Part shown: positions 1 through 8,380 of the stretch, one piece after another
How positions within the stretch are numbered: position 1 is the first letter of the stretch
Layout: every line of letters starts with the position of its first letter
Assembly: GCA_013361075.1 (NCBI GenBank)
Contig: JABWAJ010000057.1
Span: forward strand, 1-16,135
From: Saprospiraceae bacterium
Lineage (GTDB): Bacteria; Bacteroidota; Bacteroidia; Chitinophagales; Saprospiraceae
DNA length: 16,135 nt
Reading direction: 5' to 3'
Made by a program: the position numbers and the translations under genes
The notes under the pieces: model-generated
Seen by the model: only the letters and a program-made list of their open reading frames with translations
The model's database searches: none
Told to the model about the DNA's origin: nothing

Positions 1-2644
1 GATCGGGTGTAAACTTCCCACTGCCCGTTTGCCGGATGCGATACGACTCGATGTCAATGCTTTGCAGCACTTCAATCGGGAGTTCATCGCGCTCAATGGG
101 CAGCTTGCGGCGCAGGAACTTGGCAAACACATACAGCTTTTCGAGGTCGGAATCCTGGTAAGGAATGACCTGGCTTAAAAAGTTATAGAGGTCCCGGAAG
201 GACTGGAGCTTACCACGCCACAACTCCGCTTCTTCTTCGGTTTCCTGCCGGAATACCTTGAAACGGGAAACGGCAGGCGCCAAGGAAGCATTCATGGCTT
301 CGTGATCAGTAGCGCTTTGGCGTTGCTTAGGTTTGAAATAAATGCCGCAAAAACGCTCCACGTCTTCGGGCAGGTAAATGCCGGAAGCATCCAACTCCGA
401 TTGTATCCGGTACAGGTGCGCGGCGTCAACTTCTTCCCCCATTTCAGCGCCCTCGTAATAGGTTTTGAAGGCTTCCCGGATTTCATCCCGATCATTCACA
501 AAATCGAGTACGAATGTATCTTCTTTGAGCGGATGGGTGCGGTTGAGGCGGGAAAGCGTCTGCACGGCTTGAATACCCGATAGCCGCTTGTCTACATACA
601 TCGTGTGCAGCAATGGTTGGTCGAAGCCCGTTTGGTATTTCTCGGCCACCAAAAGAACGTGATATTCCGGCGTGCTGAATTTTTCGGGCAATTCCTTCTC
701 CTTTATCCCTTCGTTCATCCCCTCTTCCGTGTAGGTGGCATTGGGTATTTTGTCGTCAGCGACGATGCCGGAAAAGGCCACCAGCGATTTGATGGCGTAC
801 CCCTTCCCTTTGATGTAGTGGTCGAAACTCTGTTTGTACCGTACTGCCTCCAGCCGGGAGCCGGTGACAACCATCGCTTTGGCGTGTCCGCCGATTTTGT
901 GCCGGGTAGCCGCCTGGAAATGCTCTACCATGATTTCGGTCTTTTGGGCGATGTTATGCGGATGAAGCCGTAGGTAACGTGCCAGCGCTTTAGCCGCATT
1001 TTTTCGCTCAACGTGCGGGTCATTTTCACTTGCCTGTACCAACTTGAAATACGTGGCGTAGGTCGTGTAATTCAACAGCACATCGAGGATGAAGCCTTCT
1101 TCGATGGCTTGGCGCATGGTGTATCGGTGAAATGGAGCGCCATCTCGACCAAAAACCTTCAAGGTCTTGTGTTTCGGCGTAGCCGTGAAGGCGAAAAAGC
1201 TCACGTTTGCCTGTCGTCCCCGCTTGGCCATGCTGCGGTAAAGTTCTTCAAGTTTCTCTATGCCCTCTTCGGCAGCACGGCGCTGAGCTTCCTCCACTAA
1301 GTCGGCGCCGCCCAGGACTTCTTTTAGGTCGGTAGCCGATTCGCCGCCCTGGGAGCTGTGTGCCTCGTCAATTATGACGGCAAAGCGGCGGGTTTTTAAA
1401 ACGCCACTGCCTGTTTCGCCGCGCTCTTCGGCCAGTTTTAATAACTGTTTAGAAACAAAAGGAAACTTTTGGAGCGTCGTGATGATGATGGGAACGGCAT
1501 TTTCCAACGCCTCCGCCAATTGCCGGGAGTTTTCGTCTATTTTCTCCACAACGCCTCGCTTGTGCTCAAACTGGTAAATGGTATCCTGCAATTGCTTGTC
1601 GAGTACGAGCCGGTCGGTAATGACGACAACAGAATCAAACACCCGTTGATTGTTTTCGGAGTGCAGCGAGGCGAGGCGGTGGGCCAGCCAGCCAATAGTG
1701 TTGCTCTTGCCGCTTCCCGCTGAGTGCTCTACTAAGTAATTGTACCCCACCCCTTCTTCATTCGCTTGTTTTATCAATGCCCTGACCGCCTCCAATTGAT
1801 GGTAGCGGGGGAAAATCATGGTTTCTTTTTTGACCTTTCTCCCTTCGTCGGTCAGCTTTTCTTCTACCTGAAGGTGGATGAACCGGGCGAGCAGATCGAG
1901 CAAGCTATCACGTTGCAATACCTCTTCCCAAAGATAGGCCGTGTTATAGGTGCGTCCTGTCGGGTCGGGTGGATTGCCGGCGCCACCCTCGAAGCCTTTG
2001 TTGAAAGGCAGGAAGTAGGTTGAATTTCCTGCCAGCCGGGTAGTCATATAGACTTGTTCGGTATCTGCCGCAAAATGGACCAACGAGCGCCGTTTGAACT
2101 CGAACAGTATTTCCCGGGCGTCGCGATCCTGCTTGTACTGGCGCATCGCGTTTTCTACGGTCTGGTTGGTCATCGGGTTTTTTAGCTCTACTGTGGCAAC
2201 AGGTATGCCATTCAAACTAATGGTGAGGTCAAGCGAATGGGCGCTTCGAGTGGAGAACTGAAGTTGGCGGGTTATTCCCAGAATATTGGCTGAGTAGTTT
2301 GCTTCCAGATCGGGATTCATCGTATGCGATGCTTTGAACTGCGCAATGTGCAGAGTGCGACCGTAGCACTTGAAACCGTGGCGTAACGTAGCCAGAGAGC
2401 CATAGGTATCCATCCATTTGCAGAGATCACTGATGATCTGGTCGTTCGTCTGTGCGCCGAGCAGGGCTTCCAGCTTGGTCCACTCTTTAGGCTGAGTCTG
2501 TTGGATGAATGCTAAAACCGTTCCAGGGAAGATCGCCCGTTCTTTGTCGTAGCTGCTTTTGTCAATGAGGCGGTAGCCGTTACCGAGCAGGTGGGCTTCA
2601 ATGACGGTTTCAAAGGCGGCTTCTGAACGGGGATTTATCAGCAT
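1..2644 (-). CDS. hsdR: Type I restriction enzyme subunit R (HsdR), 3' end cut by window edge
   Basis: Restriction and translocation subunit of a type I R-M complex: it binds the HsdM2-HsdS core, pumps DNA using ATP and cuts far from the target. The reading frame opens with ATG at 2644 and stays open for 881 codons to the window edge, so roughly the last 100 or more residues of a usual ~1000-residue HsdR are missing. Seen directly: an N-terminal PD-(D/E)xK-type nuclease with D139 and the E-L-K triad at 153-155; Walker A AGSGKS near 309-314; the DEAH box at 426-429; motif III FTATP near 486-490; and a late helicase motif (QTLSRLNR) further on. No internal stop or frameshift was seen. It is the last gene visible in the hsdM-hsdS-(secreted protein)-hsdR order, with a 94-bp gap upstream that shows no clear promoter. 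Family assignment is secure; target specificity is set by HsdS. Confidence 0.96.
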   Translation of the reverse strand, partial: MLINPRSEAAFETVIEAHLLGNGYRLIDKSSYDKERAIFPGTVLAFIQQTQPKEWTKLEALLGAQTNDQIISDLCKWMDTYGSLATLRHGFKCYGRTLHIAQFKASHTMNPDLEANYSANILGITRQLQFSTRSAHSLDLTISLNGIPVATVELKNPMTNQTVENAMRQYKQDRDAREILFEFKRRSLVHFAADTEQVYMTTRLAGNSTYFLPFNKGFEGGAGNPPDPTGRTYNTAYLWEEVLQRDSLLDLLARFIHLQVEEKLTDEGRKVKKETMIFPRYHQLEAVRALIKQANEEGVGYNYLVEHSAGSGKSNTIGWLAHRLASLHSENNQRVFDSVVVITDRLVLDKQLQDTIYQFEHKRGVVEKIDENSRQLAEALENAVPIIITTLQKFPFVSKQLLKLAEERGETGSGVLKTRRFAVIIDEAHSSQGGESATDLKEVLGGADLVEEAQRRAAEEGIEKLEELYRSMAKRGRQANVSFFAFTATPKHKTLKVFGRDGAPFHRYTMRQAIEEGFILDVLLNYTTYATYFKLVQASENDPHVERKNAAKALARYLRLHPHNIAQKTEIMVEHFQAATRHKIGGHAKAMVVTGSRLEAVRYKQSFDHYIKGKGYAIKSLVAFSGIVADDKIPNATYTEEGMNEGIKEKELPEKFSTPEYHVLLVAEKYQTGFDQPLLHTMYVDKRLSGIQAVQTLSRLNRTHPLKEDTFVLDFVNDRDEIREAFKTYYEGAEMGEEVDAAHLYRIQSELDASGIYLPEDVERFCGIYFKPKQRQSATDHEAMNASLAPAVSRFKVFRQETEEEAELWRGKLQSFRDLYNFLSQVIPYQDSDLEKLYVFAKFLRRKLPIERDELPIEVLQSIDIESYRIRQTGSGKFTPD

Positions 2645-2738
2645 GATAAGGTCAGGTTTTTAAAGTTGCTGTTACGATCTCTTCCTCTTTCAGTAGGATC
2701 AGGCATAAATTGTCAGACTAAATGTATGAAAAATTTTG

Positions 2739-3554
2739 TTACTTGCTTATCACATACTCCCCTGATTCAGCATCGTAGTAATAAACCTGCTTCTTATTTG
2801 CGGGAATAATTTTCTTTTCTTTTTCAGAATACTTTGTACCCGTGGTGACGCATTGAATAGGGTAATATTCACTTTTGCCTGGCAGAACGGTTATTTCAAC
2901 CTCATATGAAAAATGTTCATCCTCATCCTCTGTGGCGCCACCGTTGTCTTCCATGGTTGTCATAGAGAAAATAGGCAAGAAATTGTCAAGTTCGTAGTAG
3001 GTGACACGGCTCACTGCATAGCCCTGTGCCATTCCACCTCCCATTAGAGCCAATGCAAAGGCTTCTTTCCCAATTTTTACCAAATCTAGATCCCCTATTT
3101 CTCCCCAAGTTCCATGCTCACGAAAATCCTTTTTGAAAGATAGAATGCTCCAGCCTTTTTCGCCATTGAGATTTTCTGCGAAAAGTGCCACACTGAGCAT
3201 GGGTGCGCAGGCATGGCACCCCGTAGCCTTTTCTTTGCCATTTTGAGTCATTTCATAGGTAGCAAATACAAAAAGCGCGTATTTAGATCCCTCTTTCGAG
3301 AATTTAAAGATCGTGTCTACTTCCGTGTAAGCCATTTCATCATCGTAGGATACCTGAAAAGACATACTTTCGGCGTAATTGGGCTTCCATCTTGCCATAA
3401 GCGTGTTGTCAGAAGTTTTTATCACCTCCGATGCGTCATAGAGACGCCGTAGAATCTCCTTTTTTTCTAAGGTGGGAAATAGGTGTGAATTTTCTTGAGC
3501 TGACACAGAAATCACATGCATTAAGCTCAAAATCAGAATGGTTGAAATTCTCAT
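2739..3554 (-). CDS. Secreted hypothetical protein inside the type I R-M operon
   Basis: A 271-residue protein I do not recognise. Its first ~20 residues form a clear Sec signal peptide (MRIS, then a hydrophobic core, ending VSAQ). No cysteine follows, so it is probably a soluble periplasmic or exported protein rather than a lipoprotein. The mature part is hydrophilic, with many aromatic beta-strand-like stretches. It contains a CHAC pair (C113, C116) in the context GCHACAPML, and a glycine-rich MGGGMAQG turn near 171-178. The CxxC could bind metal or a redox partner; this is a guess. The gene starts 24 bp after hsdS and ends 94 bp before hsdR, all on one strand, so it is probably co-transcribed with the restriction genes. 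An exported protein has no obvious role in a cytoplasmic restriction complex; it may simply be inserted cargo. Confidence 0.85.
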   Translation of the reverse strand: MRISTILILSLMHVISVSAQENSHLFPTLEKKEILRRLYDASEVIKTSDNTLMARWKPNYAESMSFQVSYDDEMAYTEVDTIFKFSKEGSKYALFVFATYEMTQNGKEKATGCHACAPMLSVALFAENLNGEKGWSILSFKKDFREHGTWGEIGDLDLVKIGKEAFALALMGGGMAQGYAVSRVTYYELDNFLPIFSMTTMEDNGGATEDEDEHFSYEVEITVLPGKSEYYPIQCVTTGTKYSEKEKKIIPANKKQVYYYDAESGEYVISK

Positions 3555-3578
3555 TATATTGGTTTTTAATCATCTAAT

Positions 3579-4862
3579 TTATTCTGTTATCAATACTTGC
3601 CCTGTTACTGCTGCTGCTATAAGTGCTGAGCGCCGCTCCCGGAGTAGGGATATGGTATGCTCCGTAGATGTGCGAAGGGCGTTGAGTTGTACGGTCTGAT
3701 TCTCAATATAAGTGACGATTTGTTGTTGCTCCATTATTTCAGGAGTTGGGACATAAAAATTTCCTAAAATTTCGGTATTCAAATTGTCCATAGTCGAACC
3801 CACAGATTTCAATTTCAGTAATTCACTTGCGCCAGTGCCATCAAACAAGAAGGTCAAATATTGTGGGTTCATTTTCGCTTTTTTCAATCTCACCAAAATA
3901 CTACCTGTACCACAAAGCCAGCCTTCCATTGAACTTTCTACTATACCACATCTTCCAAGTTCGCCCCTACGGGCAAAAACTATGTCGTCAGTTAATAACA
4001 GATAATTTGAAAGCCGAACTGATGTTGTTTCATCAATGGTTACTTCATAGTTTGCCTTGATTTTTCCATTTTTCAAATGAACTGGATTAATAATAGGGAT
4101 GCCATTTGAAACATAGTCTTCGGCATGTAATTGAGACCCAAAGGGTCCGGTTTGAATTAAATTGCTGACAAATTTTAATTGTACTACTTCCCAATGCCCC
4201 GGCACCTCCCCCAACCACGTCACCCCTGAATCTTTCATCTCCAACCCTTCATCCAGCCCACGGGTAACCGCACGGGTAATTAGCGCCTGCCGTTTCTCTG
4301 CCAGCAGGGCCAGCATGCGTTCTTTGGCGGCAATAAGGGCGTCTATGTGGGCGGTTTCTTGATCGAGAAAGGAAGCGATGCGATGTTGGAGCTCTGTTGA
4401 AGTAATTTTGATAAGAATTTCACCCAACTCGGAGGCATTAATAGCAGGATAGCTTACACCAACAGAACGCTTTTCCACCTCAGCTAAGAATGAGCTTTCA
4501 CGCAAAGCGTACTTGCAAAAATTCGGATTAAGATGCTCTGGATTTGGACGAATCACCGCGAAACCAGTGGACACGATGAGGTTATTGGGGGGGCTTTCAA
4601 CCGGAGCAATTGCTTGTAGGTAAGTTCGAACAGTTGAAATAATAACATCTCCATTTTTTACAACTCTTCTTGCTCTACTTGGGGCATCTGCAAAGCGATA
4701 AACAGTTGGCATATCAATTATACCATTGGAATCAACATTCCCAATGTCAATATAACTAATCTCGCTATCAGGGGCTGTGCTTTCCGGCAAGGATTCATCA
4801 TTGATAGTAGCGAGGTACTTCAAGCGTTTAGACGACCAACTATTTTGAGGGGCAATATTCAT
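3579..4862 (-). CDS. hsdS: Type I restriction enzyme specificity subunit (HsdS)
   Basis: Target-recognition subunit of the type I complex. The 427 residues show the full two-fold layout: TRD1 at about 10-155, a conserved helical spacer at about 156-205 (HRIASFLDQET, then LLAEKRQALITRAVTRG), TRD2 at about 215-375 (opening WLGEVPGHWEVV, with CGTGSI and GSTMDNLN), and a second helical repeat at 376-427 (QQQIVTYIENQT, then LLRERRSALIAAAVTGQV). Each TRD reads one half of a bipartite DNA site, and the helices set the gap between them. Both TRDs and both spacers are intact, so there is no sign of a half-subunit or a phase-variation break. ATG at 4862 overlaps the hsdM stop by 4 bp (ATGA), implying coupled translation. 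The actual recognition sequence cannot be read from the protein. Confidence 0.96.
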   Translation of the reverse strand: MNIAPQNSWSSKRLKYLATINDESLPESTAPDSEISYIDIGNVDSNGIIDMPTVYRFADAPSRARRVVKNGDVIISTVRTYLQAIAPVESPPNNLIVSTGFAVIRPNPEHLNPNFCKYALRESSFLAEVEKRSVGVSYPAINASELGEILIKITSTELQHRIASFLDQETAHIDALIAAKERMLALLAEKRQALITRAVTRGLDEGLEMKDSGVTWLGEVPGHWEVVQLKFVSNLIQTGPFGSQLHAEDYVSNGIPIINPVHLKNGKIKANYEVTIDETTSVRLSNYLLLTDDIVFARRGELGRCGIVESSMEGWLCGTGSILVRLKKAKMNPQYLTFLFDGTGASELLKLKSVGSTMDNLNTEILGNFYVPTPEIMEQQQIVTYIENQTVQLNALRTSTEHTISLLRERRSALIAAAVTGQVLITE

Positions 4863-6814
4863 TCCGTCACCTCTTTTAAAAGCCTTAAAATTTCCTCCTC
4901 CACTTCTTTCAACTCCTTGTCAATCACTGCTAAATCCCGTGGCGGCTGGTAATTGTAGAAATAACGGTTAAAATTAATCTCGTAGCCCACCTTGTCTTTA
5001 CTTCGGTCCATCCAGGCATCGGGCACATGGGGCAATACTTCCTGGCTAAAGTAATCGTCTATGTCTTCTTTGAGGGGGATGTTTTCAAAATCCCGTAGAT
5101 CGGGGTCAGGTTCGTAATCGTTTTTGCCCTTCAGCACCCTGGCGGCTTCGGGGTCTTTATGCGTGAACACTTCCCGAAATACTTTATGTTCACTGGCTTT
5201 CCACTTCAGTTTCAGCAGTTTTCGGATGCGCTTTTCCGTATCATTCCAGTCCATCTGAGGCTCCCGCCCCAAAGTATGGTCAACTGCCTGAATGTCGTCG
5301 AGCAGGTGCGGGCAGGCATCGAGGAAGCGGGCTTTGTCGTCGAGCGTCATTTGGTAGCGCAGGCGCAGCGGGCGTTCTACTGTAACCCGGGTATACCCAA
5401 AATCTTCGTTGTCAAAAATTTTGCAGTTATCTGCATCTGTAAACTGGCCGTAGAGACGCACAAGATCGTCAATTTGGGTTATTGAAATTTCCCGGCGCTT
5501 GTTGCCAAGGCTACGGCGCATGGGCTGGTAAAACGACCGGGCGTCCACCAACTGAATTTTGCCTTTTCGCGACCGTTCCTTTCGATTGGTAACAATCCAA
5601 ACATAGGTGCCAATTCCGGTGTTGTAGAACATCTGTTCCGGCAAGGCAATCACTGCTTCGAGCCAGTCGCTTTCAATGATCCAGCGCCGGATATTACTTT
5701 CTCCGCTCCCCGCTCCGCCCGTGAACAACGGCGAGCCGCTGAATACAATGGCGAGTCTGGAGCCGTATTGCTGCGCTTTTTCGTTGACCGGCTCAAACTT
5801 ATCAATCATGTGCTGGAGGAAAAGCAATGCCCCATCGTTTACCCTGGGCAAGCCTGCACCAAAGCGCCCTGCAAAGCCCCGATCTTCGTATTCGCGGGTA
5901 ATCTGCCCTTGTTGCTTCTTCCAGTCCACACCAAAAGGTGGGTTGGAAATGAGGTAGTCAAAGCGTTCTCCATGGAATTGATCATCAATGAGGCTATCGC
6001 CGTAGCGGATATTCTCGCCAGAGCCATTGTGTGCCACTTCTTTGATGAGCATATCGCTGGCAGCCGTGGCAAAAGCCCGCTTGTTGTAATCTTGTCCGTA
6101 GGTATAGAGTTGCGCCTGTTTGTTGTGATCGCGCATATAGCCCTGCGCCTCAGCAAGCATGCCACCTGTGCCGCAGCAAGGATCCAGCATTTTACGCACT
6201 GTGCCAGGGGTTGAAAGCAGGTTATCGTCATTAATGAACAAAAGGTGAACCATGAGGTTGATGACCTCTCGCGGGGTGAAGTGATCCCCCGCCGTTTCAT
6301 TGGCCAATTCGTTGAAGCGTCGGATGAGGTTCTCGAAAATCAGCCCCATTTGAGTGTTGGACACCGTATCGGGATGCAAATCCACCTTACTGAATTGGGA
6401 AACCACCAGATAGAGGATATTGGCCTCATTCATCCTTTCGATTTCCTTTTCAAACTCGAAGTACTCAAAGATGCGACGTACATTGGATGAAAAGCCGTTG
6501 ATGTAGCTGACCAAATCTTTGCCAATCGTGTCCGGAGCGCCCTTTAGTTTTTCAAAAGTAAACGGCGAATGGTTGTGGAATTTTTGCCCGGAAACTTTAT
6601 CAAGCATCGCATCGAGGGCATTGTCCTCAAATCTTCCTTTCAATTGCTCGTACCTGCTCACAACAGCTTCTTTCGTCGGGGCAAGTACACAATCAAACCG
6701 GCGCAAAACAGTCATGGGCAGCATGACCCGCTCGTACTGTGGTGGTCGGTAAGGGCCTCTCAATAAATCGGCTATTTGCCAGATAAGGTTGATATGATCG
6801 CTGTGGTTCGACAT
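4859..6814 (-). CDS. hsdM: Type I restriction enzyme methylase subunit (HsdM)
   Basis: N6-adenine DNA methyltransferase subunit that, with HsdS, methylates the host site and protects it from HsdR. Seen directly: an N-terminal helical HsdM domain (about 1-150), the conserved GDHFTPREV segment (177-184), the SAM-binding motif DPCCGTGG (211-218) and the catalytic NPPFG (291-295) of gamma-class adenine methyltransferases. At 651 residues it is longer than classic EcoKI HsdM (~530). The extra C-terminal part (about 490-651) is charged and ends in a helical, probably coiled-coil, tail (KELKEVEEEILRLL). ATG at 6814 is the first gene of the operon after a 273-bp non-coding gap. A TATTACTTTGC stretch on the minus strand (about 6863-6873) is only loosely like a Bacteroidota -7 box, with no matching -33 element. 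Confidence 0.97.
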   Translation of the reverse strand: MSNHSDHINLIWQIADLLRGPYRPPQYERVMLPMTVLRRFDCVLAPTKEAVVSRYEQLKGRFEDNALDAMLDKVSGQKFHNHSPFTFEKLKGAPDTIGKDLVSYINGFSSNVRRIFEYFEFEKEIERMNEANILYLVVSQFSKVDLHPDTVSNTQMGLIFENLIRRFNELANETAGDHFTPREVINLMVHLLFINDDNLLSTPGTVRKMLDPCCGTGGMLAEAQGYMRDHNKQAQLYTYGQDYNKRAFATAASDMLIKEVAHNGSGENIRYGDSLIDDQFHGERFDYLISNPPFGVDWKKQQGQITREYEDRGFAGRFGAGLPRVNDGALLFLQHMIDKFEPVNEKAQQYGSRLAIVFSGSPLFTGGAGSGESNIRRWIIESDWLEAVIALPEQMFYNTGIGTYVWIVTNRKERSRKGKIQLVDARSFYQPMRRSLGNKRREISITQIDDLVRLYGQFTDADNCKIFDNEDFGYTRVTVERPLRLRYQMTLDDKARFLDACPHLLDDIQAVDHTLGREPQMDWNDTEKRIRKLLKLKWKASEHKVFREVFTHKDPEAARVLKGKNDYEPDPDLRDFENIPLKEDIDDYFSQEVLPHVPDAWMDRSKDKVGYEINFNRYFYNYQPPRDLAVIDKELKEVEEEILRLLKEVTE

Positions 6815-6970
6815 AAAATAGATAAAACCCTTTTGGATTTGAGTGGATTTGGAAAGGATGCAAAGTAATAAAAAGTTTTACGCTGTTCCTATCCGGGCGC
6901 TGCATATTGTAACATTTGGTAAACGAAAAACCTTGTAAAACGATCATTTTTATACGTTTATAGTGAATCC

Positions 6971-6997
6971 TGTCCGTGTGTTAATGGTACACGGACA
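6971..6997. repeat. 9-bp perfect inverted repeat upstream of hsdM
   Basis: TGTCCGTGT at 6971-6979 faces ACACGGACA at 6989-6997 with a 9-bp spacer. No T-run follows on either strand, so it is not a standard terminator. It lies about 160-185 bp upstream of the hsdM start, after the last small gene. It could be an operator for a regulator of the restriction operon or a leader hairpin; nothing in the sequence decides between these. The rest of 6815-7087 shows no gene. Confidence 0.6.
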
Positions 6998-7009
6998 CAA
7001 TACCAATAG

Positions 7010-7044
7010 AAAACCCGGCACCAGAGAGTTCCTCCGACGCCGGG
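7010..7044 (-). terminator. Probable terminator after the lipoprotein gene
   Basis: On the minus strand, CCCGGC and GCCGGG form a 6-bp G+C-rich stem (plus-strand arms 7014-7019 and 7039-7044). A 19-nt loop can fold a little further (GAG with CTC), and TTTT follows. It lies 43 bp past the stop of the lipoprotein gene. The long loop and short T-run make it weaker than the other hairpins here. Confidence 0.45.
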
Positions 7045-7087
7045 CGTTGAGGGGGTTAAATCTTGATTTTCGAGTACGATCAGCCTC

Positions 7088-7402
7088 CTAAAACTTCATG
7101 TCCACATACTTACACTGCAACACCTCCACATTCCCCTGCCGGATGTCCTGGTTGATGAACCAGGAACTTTCTCGGGCTTCCCAGGCTAAATTGAACGCCG
7201 GCACTTTAGCGAAAGCAACCACTTCTCCCGCTTCGATTTTGCGCTGAAAGGCACCCGCTATGTAAAAATCGTAGGCTTCGCTTTGGGTGTTGGTCACCTC
7301 CAGCGCGCCGAAGTTTTCTGTTTCACAGGGCAACTCCGGATCTTCTTTTTTGCAGGCAAAGAAGGTAAGCGCCACAAGGGTGATAAAAAGCAACTTTTTC
7401 AT
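7088..7402 (-). CDS. Small putative lipoprotein
   Basis: A 104-residue protein starting with ATG at 7402. The signal peptide MKKLLFITLVALTFFAC has a lipobox (FFAC), so cleavage and lipidation at C17 are expected, placing it in the cell envelope. The mature domain is about 88 residues with two further cysteines (C26, C97) that could pair, and it looks beta-rich. I do not recognise the family. A strong hairpin terminator ends only about 22 bp before its start codon, so it is either expressed by read-through or from a promoter inside the preceding cysteine-rich gene. Confidence 0.8.
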   Translation of the reverse strand: MKKLLFITLVALTFFACKKEDPELPCETENFGALEVTNTQSEAYDFYIAGAFQRKIEAGEVVAFAKVPAFNLAWEARESSWFINQDIRQGNVEVLQCKYVDMKF

Positions 7403-7424
7403 AGGCTATTGATTTGGTGTGGTT

Positions 7425-7448
7425 AAAAAATATCCCGCCTGGCGGGAT
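7425..7448 (-). terminator. Rho-independent terminator overlapping the stop codon of the cysteine-rich gene
   Basis: On the minus strand ATCCCGCC faces GGCGGGAT (plus 7432-7439 and 7441-7448), giving at least 7 G+C-rich pairs, followed at once by A then TTTTTT (plus A-run 7425-7430). The first stem base is also the first base of the TGA stop (7450-7448) of the upstream gene. It should end transcription that began at or before the RHH-like gene. Confidence 0.8.
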
Positions 7449-7831
7449 CAGGTTTTACGACGTTGAAGTTGCCGAAAGAAAAAGAACATCGCGGCAACGA
7501 CAAACAGCCCAAGCCCAATGGCGATTGGTGCCAGTGAAGATTGGCGGGCCTTCTCTTCCTCCCTGTTACCCAACGGATCGAGGTAACCTTCGAGCGTGGC
7601 ACCAGAATTTGGGCAGGGATCGTAACCATAAGCGCCAAACATCACGGCTTCGTTCACCCAATTACCCCCACACAGGAACTCATCTGCGCTGGCTATGTTG
7701 TAAGCGCCACTGTTACAGGCGCCCTTGCAGGCGCGCTCGATGTCCGGTTGTGCGCCAAACCAGCCTTTGCAGCGCTGCCGGCAGTGCAACTTTTTACAGC
7801 TGGTATATCCGAAACAGGCTTCAATCCCCAT
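7448..7831 (-). CDS. Cysteine-rich small protein with a C-terminal membrane segment
   Basis: A 127-residue protein with eight cysteines in its first 73 residues (6, 12, 17, 21, 35, 39, 54, 73), some spaced as CxxxC (HCRQRC, ACKGAC). A single hydrophobic helix follows at about 100-119, then a basic tail (RQLQRRKT). That layout suggests a tail-anchored protein with its basic end in the cytoplasm and its cysteine-rich part outside, but there is no signal peptide. I chose ATG at 7831, which has GGGGA just before it; a TTG at 7840 in the same frame is possible. The start overlaps the end of the RHH-like gene by 11 bp, implying translational coupling. I do not recognise the family. Cysteines may form disulfides or bind metal. 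Confidence 0.75.
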   Translation of the reverse strand: MGIEACFGYTSCKKLHCRQRCKGWFGAQPDIERACKGACNSGAYNIASADEFLCGGNWVNEAVMFGAYGYDPCPNSGATLEGYLDPLGNREEEKARQSSLAPIAIGLGLFVVAAMFFFFRQLQRRKT

Positions 7832-8369
7832 ATTCCCCAATTTTTTGAAGGCGTTTTTCCTTAGTATCCGGCGCTTGCTTGATAATTATCTGGAAAAAGT
7901 TCTTTTCATTCCGGATTGCTGTCCAAAGCGCCAAAACGATAAGTTCTTGGTCCGATTGATCGGGGTATTCCTCTTTCAGGCGCGAGATGTAAACAGCAGC
8001 TTCTGCGTAAGCTTCGCCAGCGAGGGCAAGCGTTGCAGGTGGTTCCGGTATTTTCGGGACTTTGATCTCTGATTCATCCAAGTCATCCAAATCTTTCTCC
8101 TCATCCAGGAGAGGCACTGCTTTTTTAGAAAAATATGAACGGGTTATTCCTGAAAAATCTGGGTGAGCCTCCTGGGCGATTTCCAGCATTTCAACCCGGT
8201 GTTCTAAGTCCCCAACCCTATCCAGCCAATCCATTGTAGTTTGGCGATTTTGAAGTAAATTTTCAACGTAGGCCGACGCAGTAATGCCATGCTCTTCCGC
8301 TTCGTTTAAAATTTCGCGCTTGAGATCGGGCGACACCCGGCTTGCGATGGTTTCTTTGTACTCCGACAT
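7821..8369 (-). CDS. Ribbon-helix-helix-like DNA-binding protein
   Basis: A 182-residue protein with ATG at 8369. Residues 5-40 read as a ribbon-helix-helix fold: strand (TIASRV), helix (PDLKREILNEAEEHG), turn and second helix (TASAYVENLLQ), as in CopG, MobC and ParR-type proteins. A short helical segment (about 48-68, DRVGDLEHRVEMLEIA), an acidic linker (88-104), a PEPPA hinge and a helical C-terminal domain (about 113-165) follow. RHH proteins of this kind repress their own promoter, bind plasmid centromeres or assist relaxases. Two in-phase copies of the 11-mer that forms the large arrays at 8580-8695 and 9267-9382 lie 12-44 bp upstream of the start, which makes this the best candidate for the protein that binds those arrays. 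That link is inference; no binding data exist in the sequence. The fold is judged by eye from pattern only. Confidence 0.75.
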   Translation of the reverse strand: MSEYKETIASRVSPDLKREILNEAEEHGITASAYVENLLQNRQTTMDWLDRVGDLEHRVEMLEIAQEAHPDFSGITRSYFSKKAVPLLDEEKDLDDLDESEIKVPKIPEPPATLALAGEAYAEAAVYISRLKEEYPDQSDQELIVLALWTAIRNEKNFFQIIIKQAPDTKEKRLQKIGEYGD

Positions 8370-8380
8370 GGTTTTTGATT

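Noticed and set aside
302..2023. A run of plus-strand open frames of 67-122 codons
   Set aside because: They lie opposite hsdR, which shows helicase and nuclease motifs through the same span, and their translations have no recognisable domain or start context.
6863..6873. Bacteroidota -7 promoter element upstream of hsdM
   Set aside because: TATTACTTTGC only partly fits TAnnTTTG, and no TTTG/TTG element lies 19-21 bp upstream, so I do not list it as a promoter.
6693..6947. An 84-codon minus-strand frame overlapping the start of hsdM
   Set aside because: Half of it is hsdM read in another frame, and no domain is visible; hsdM has clear family motifs from its own start.
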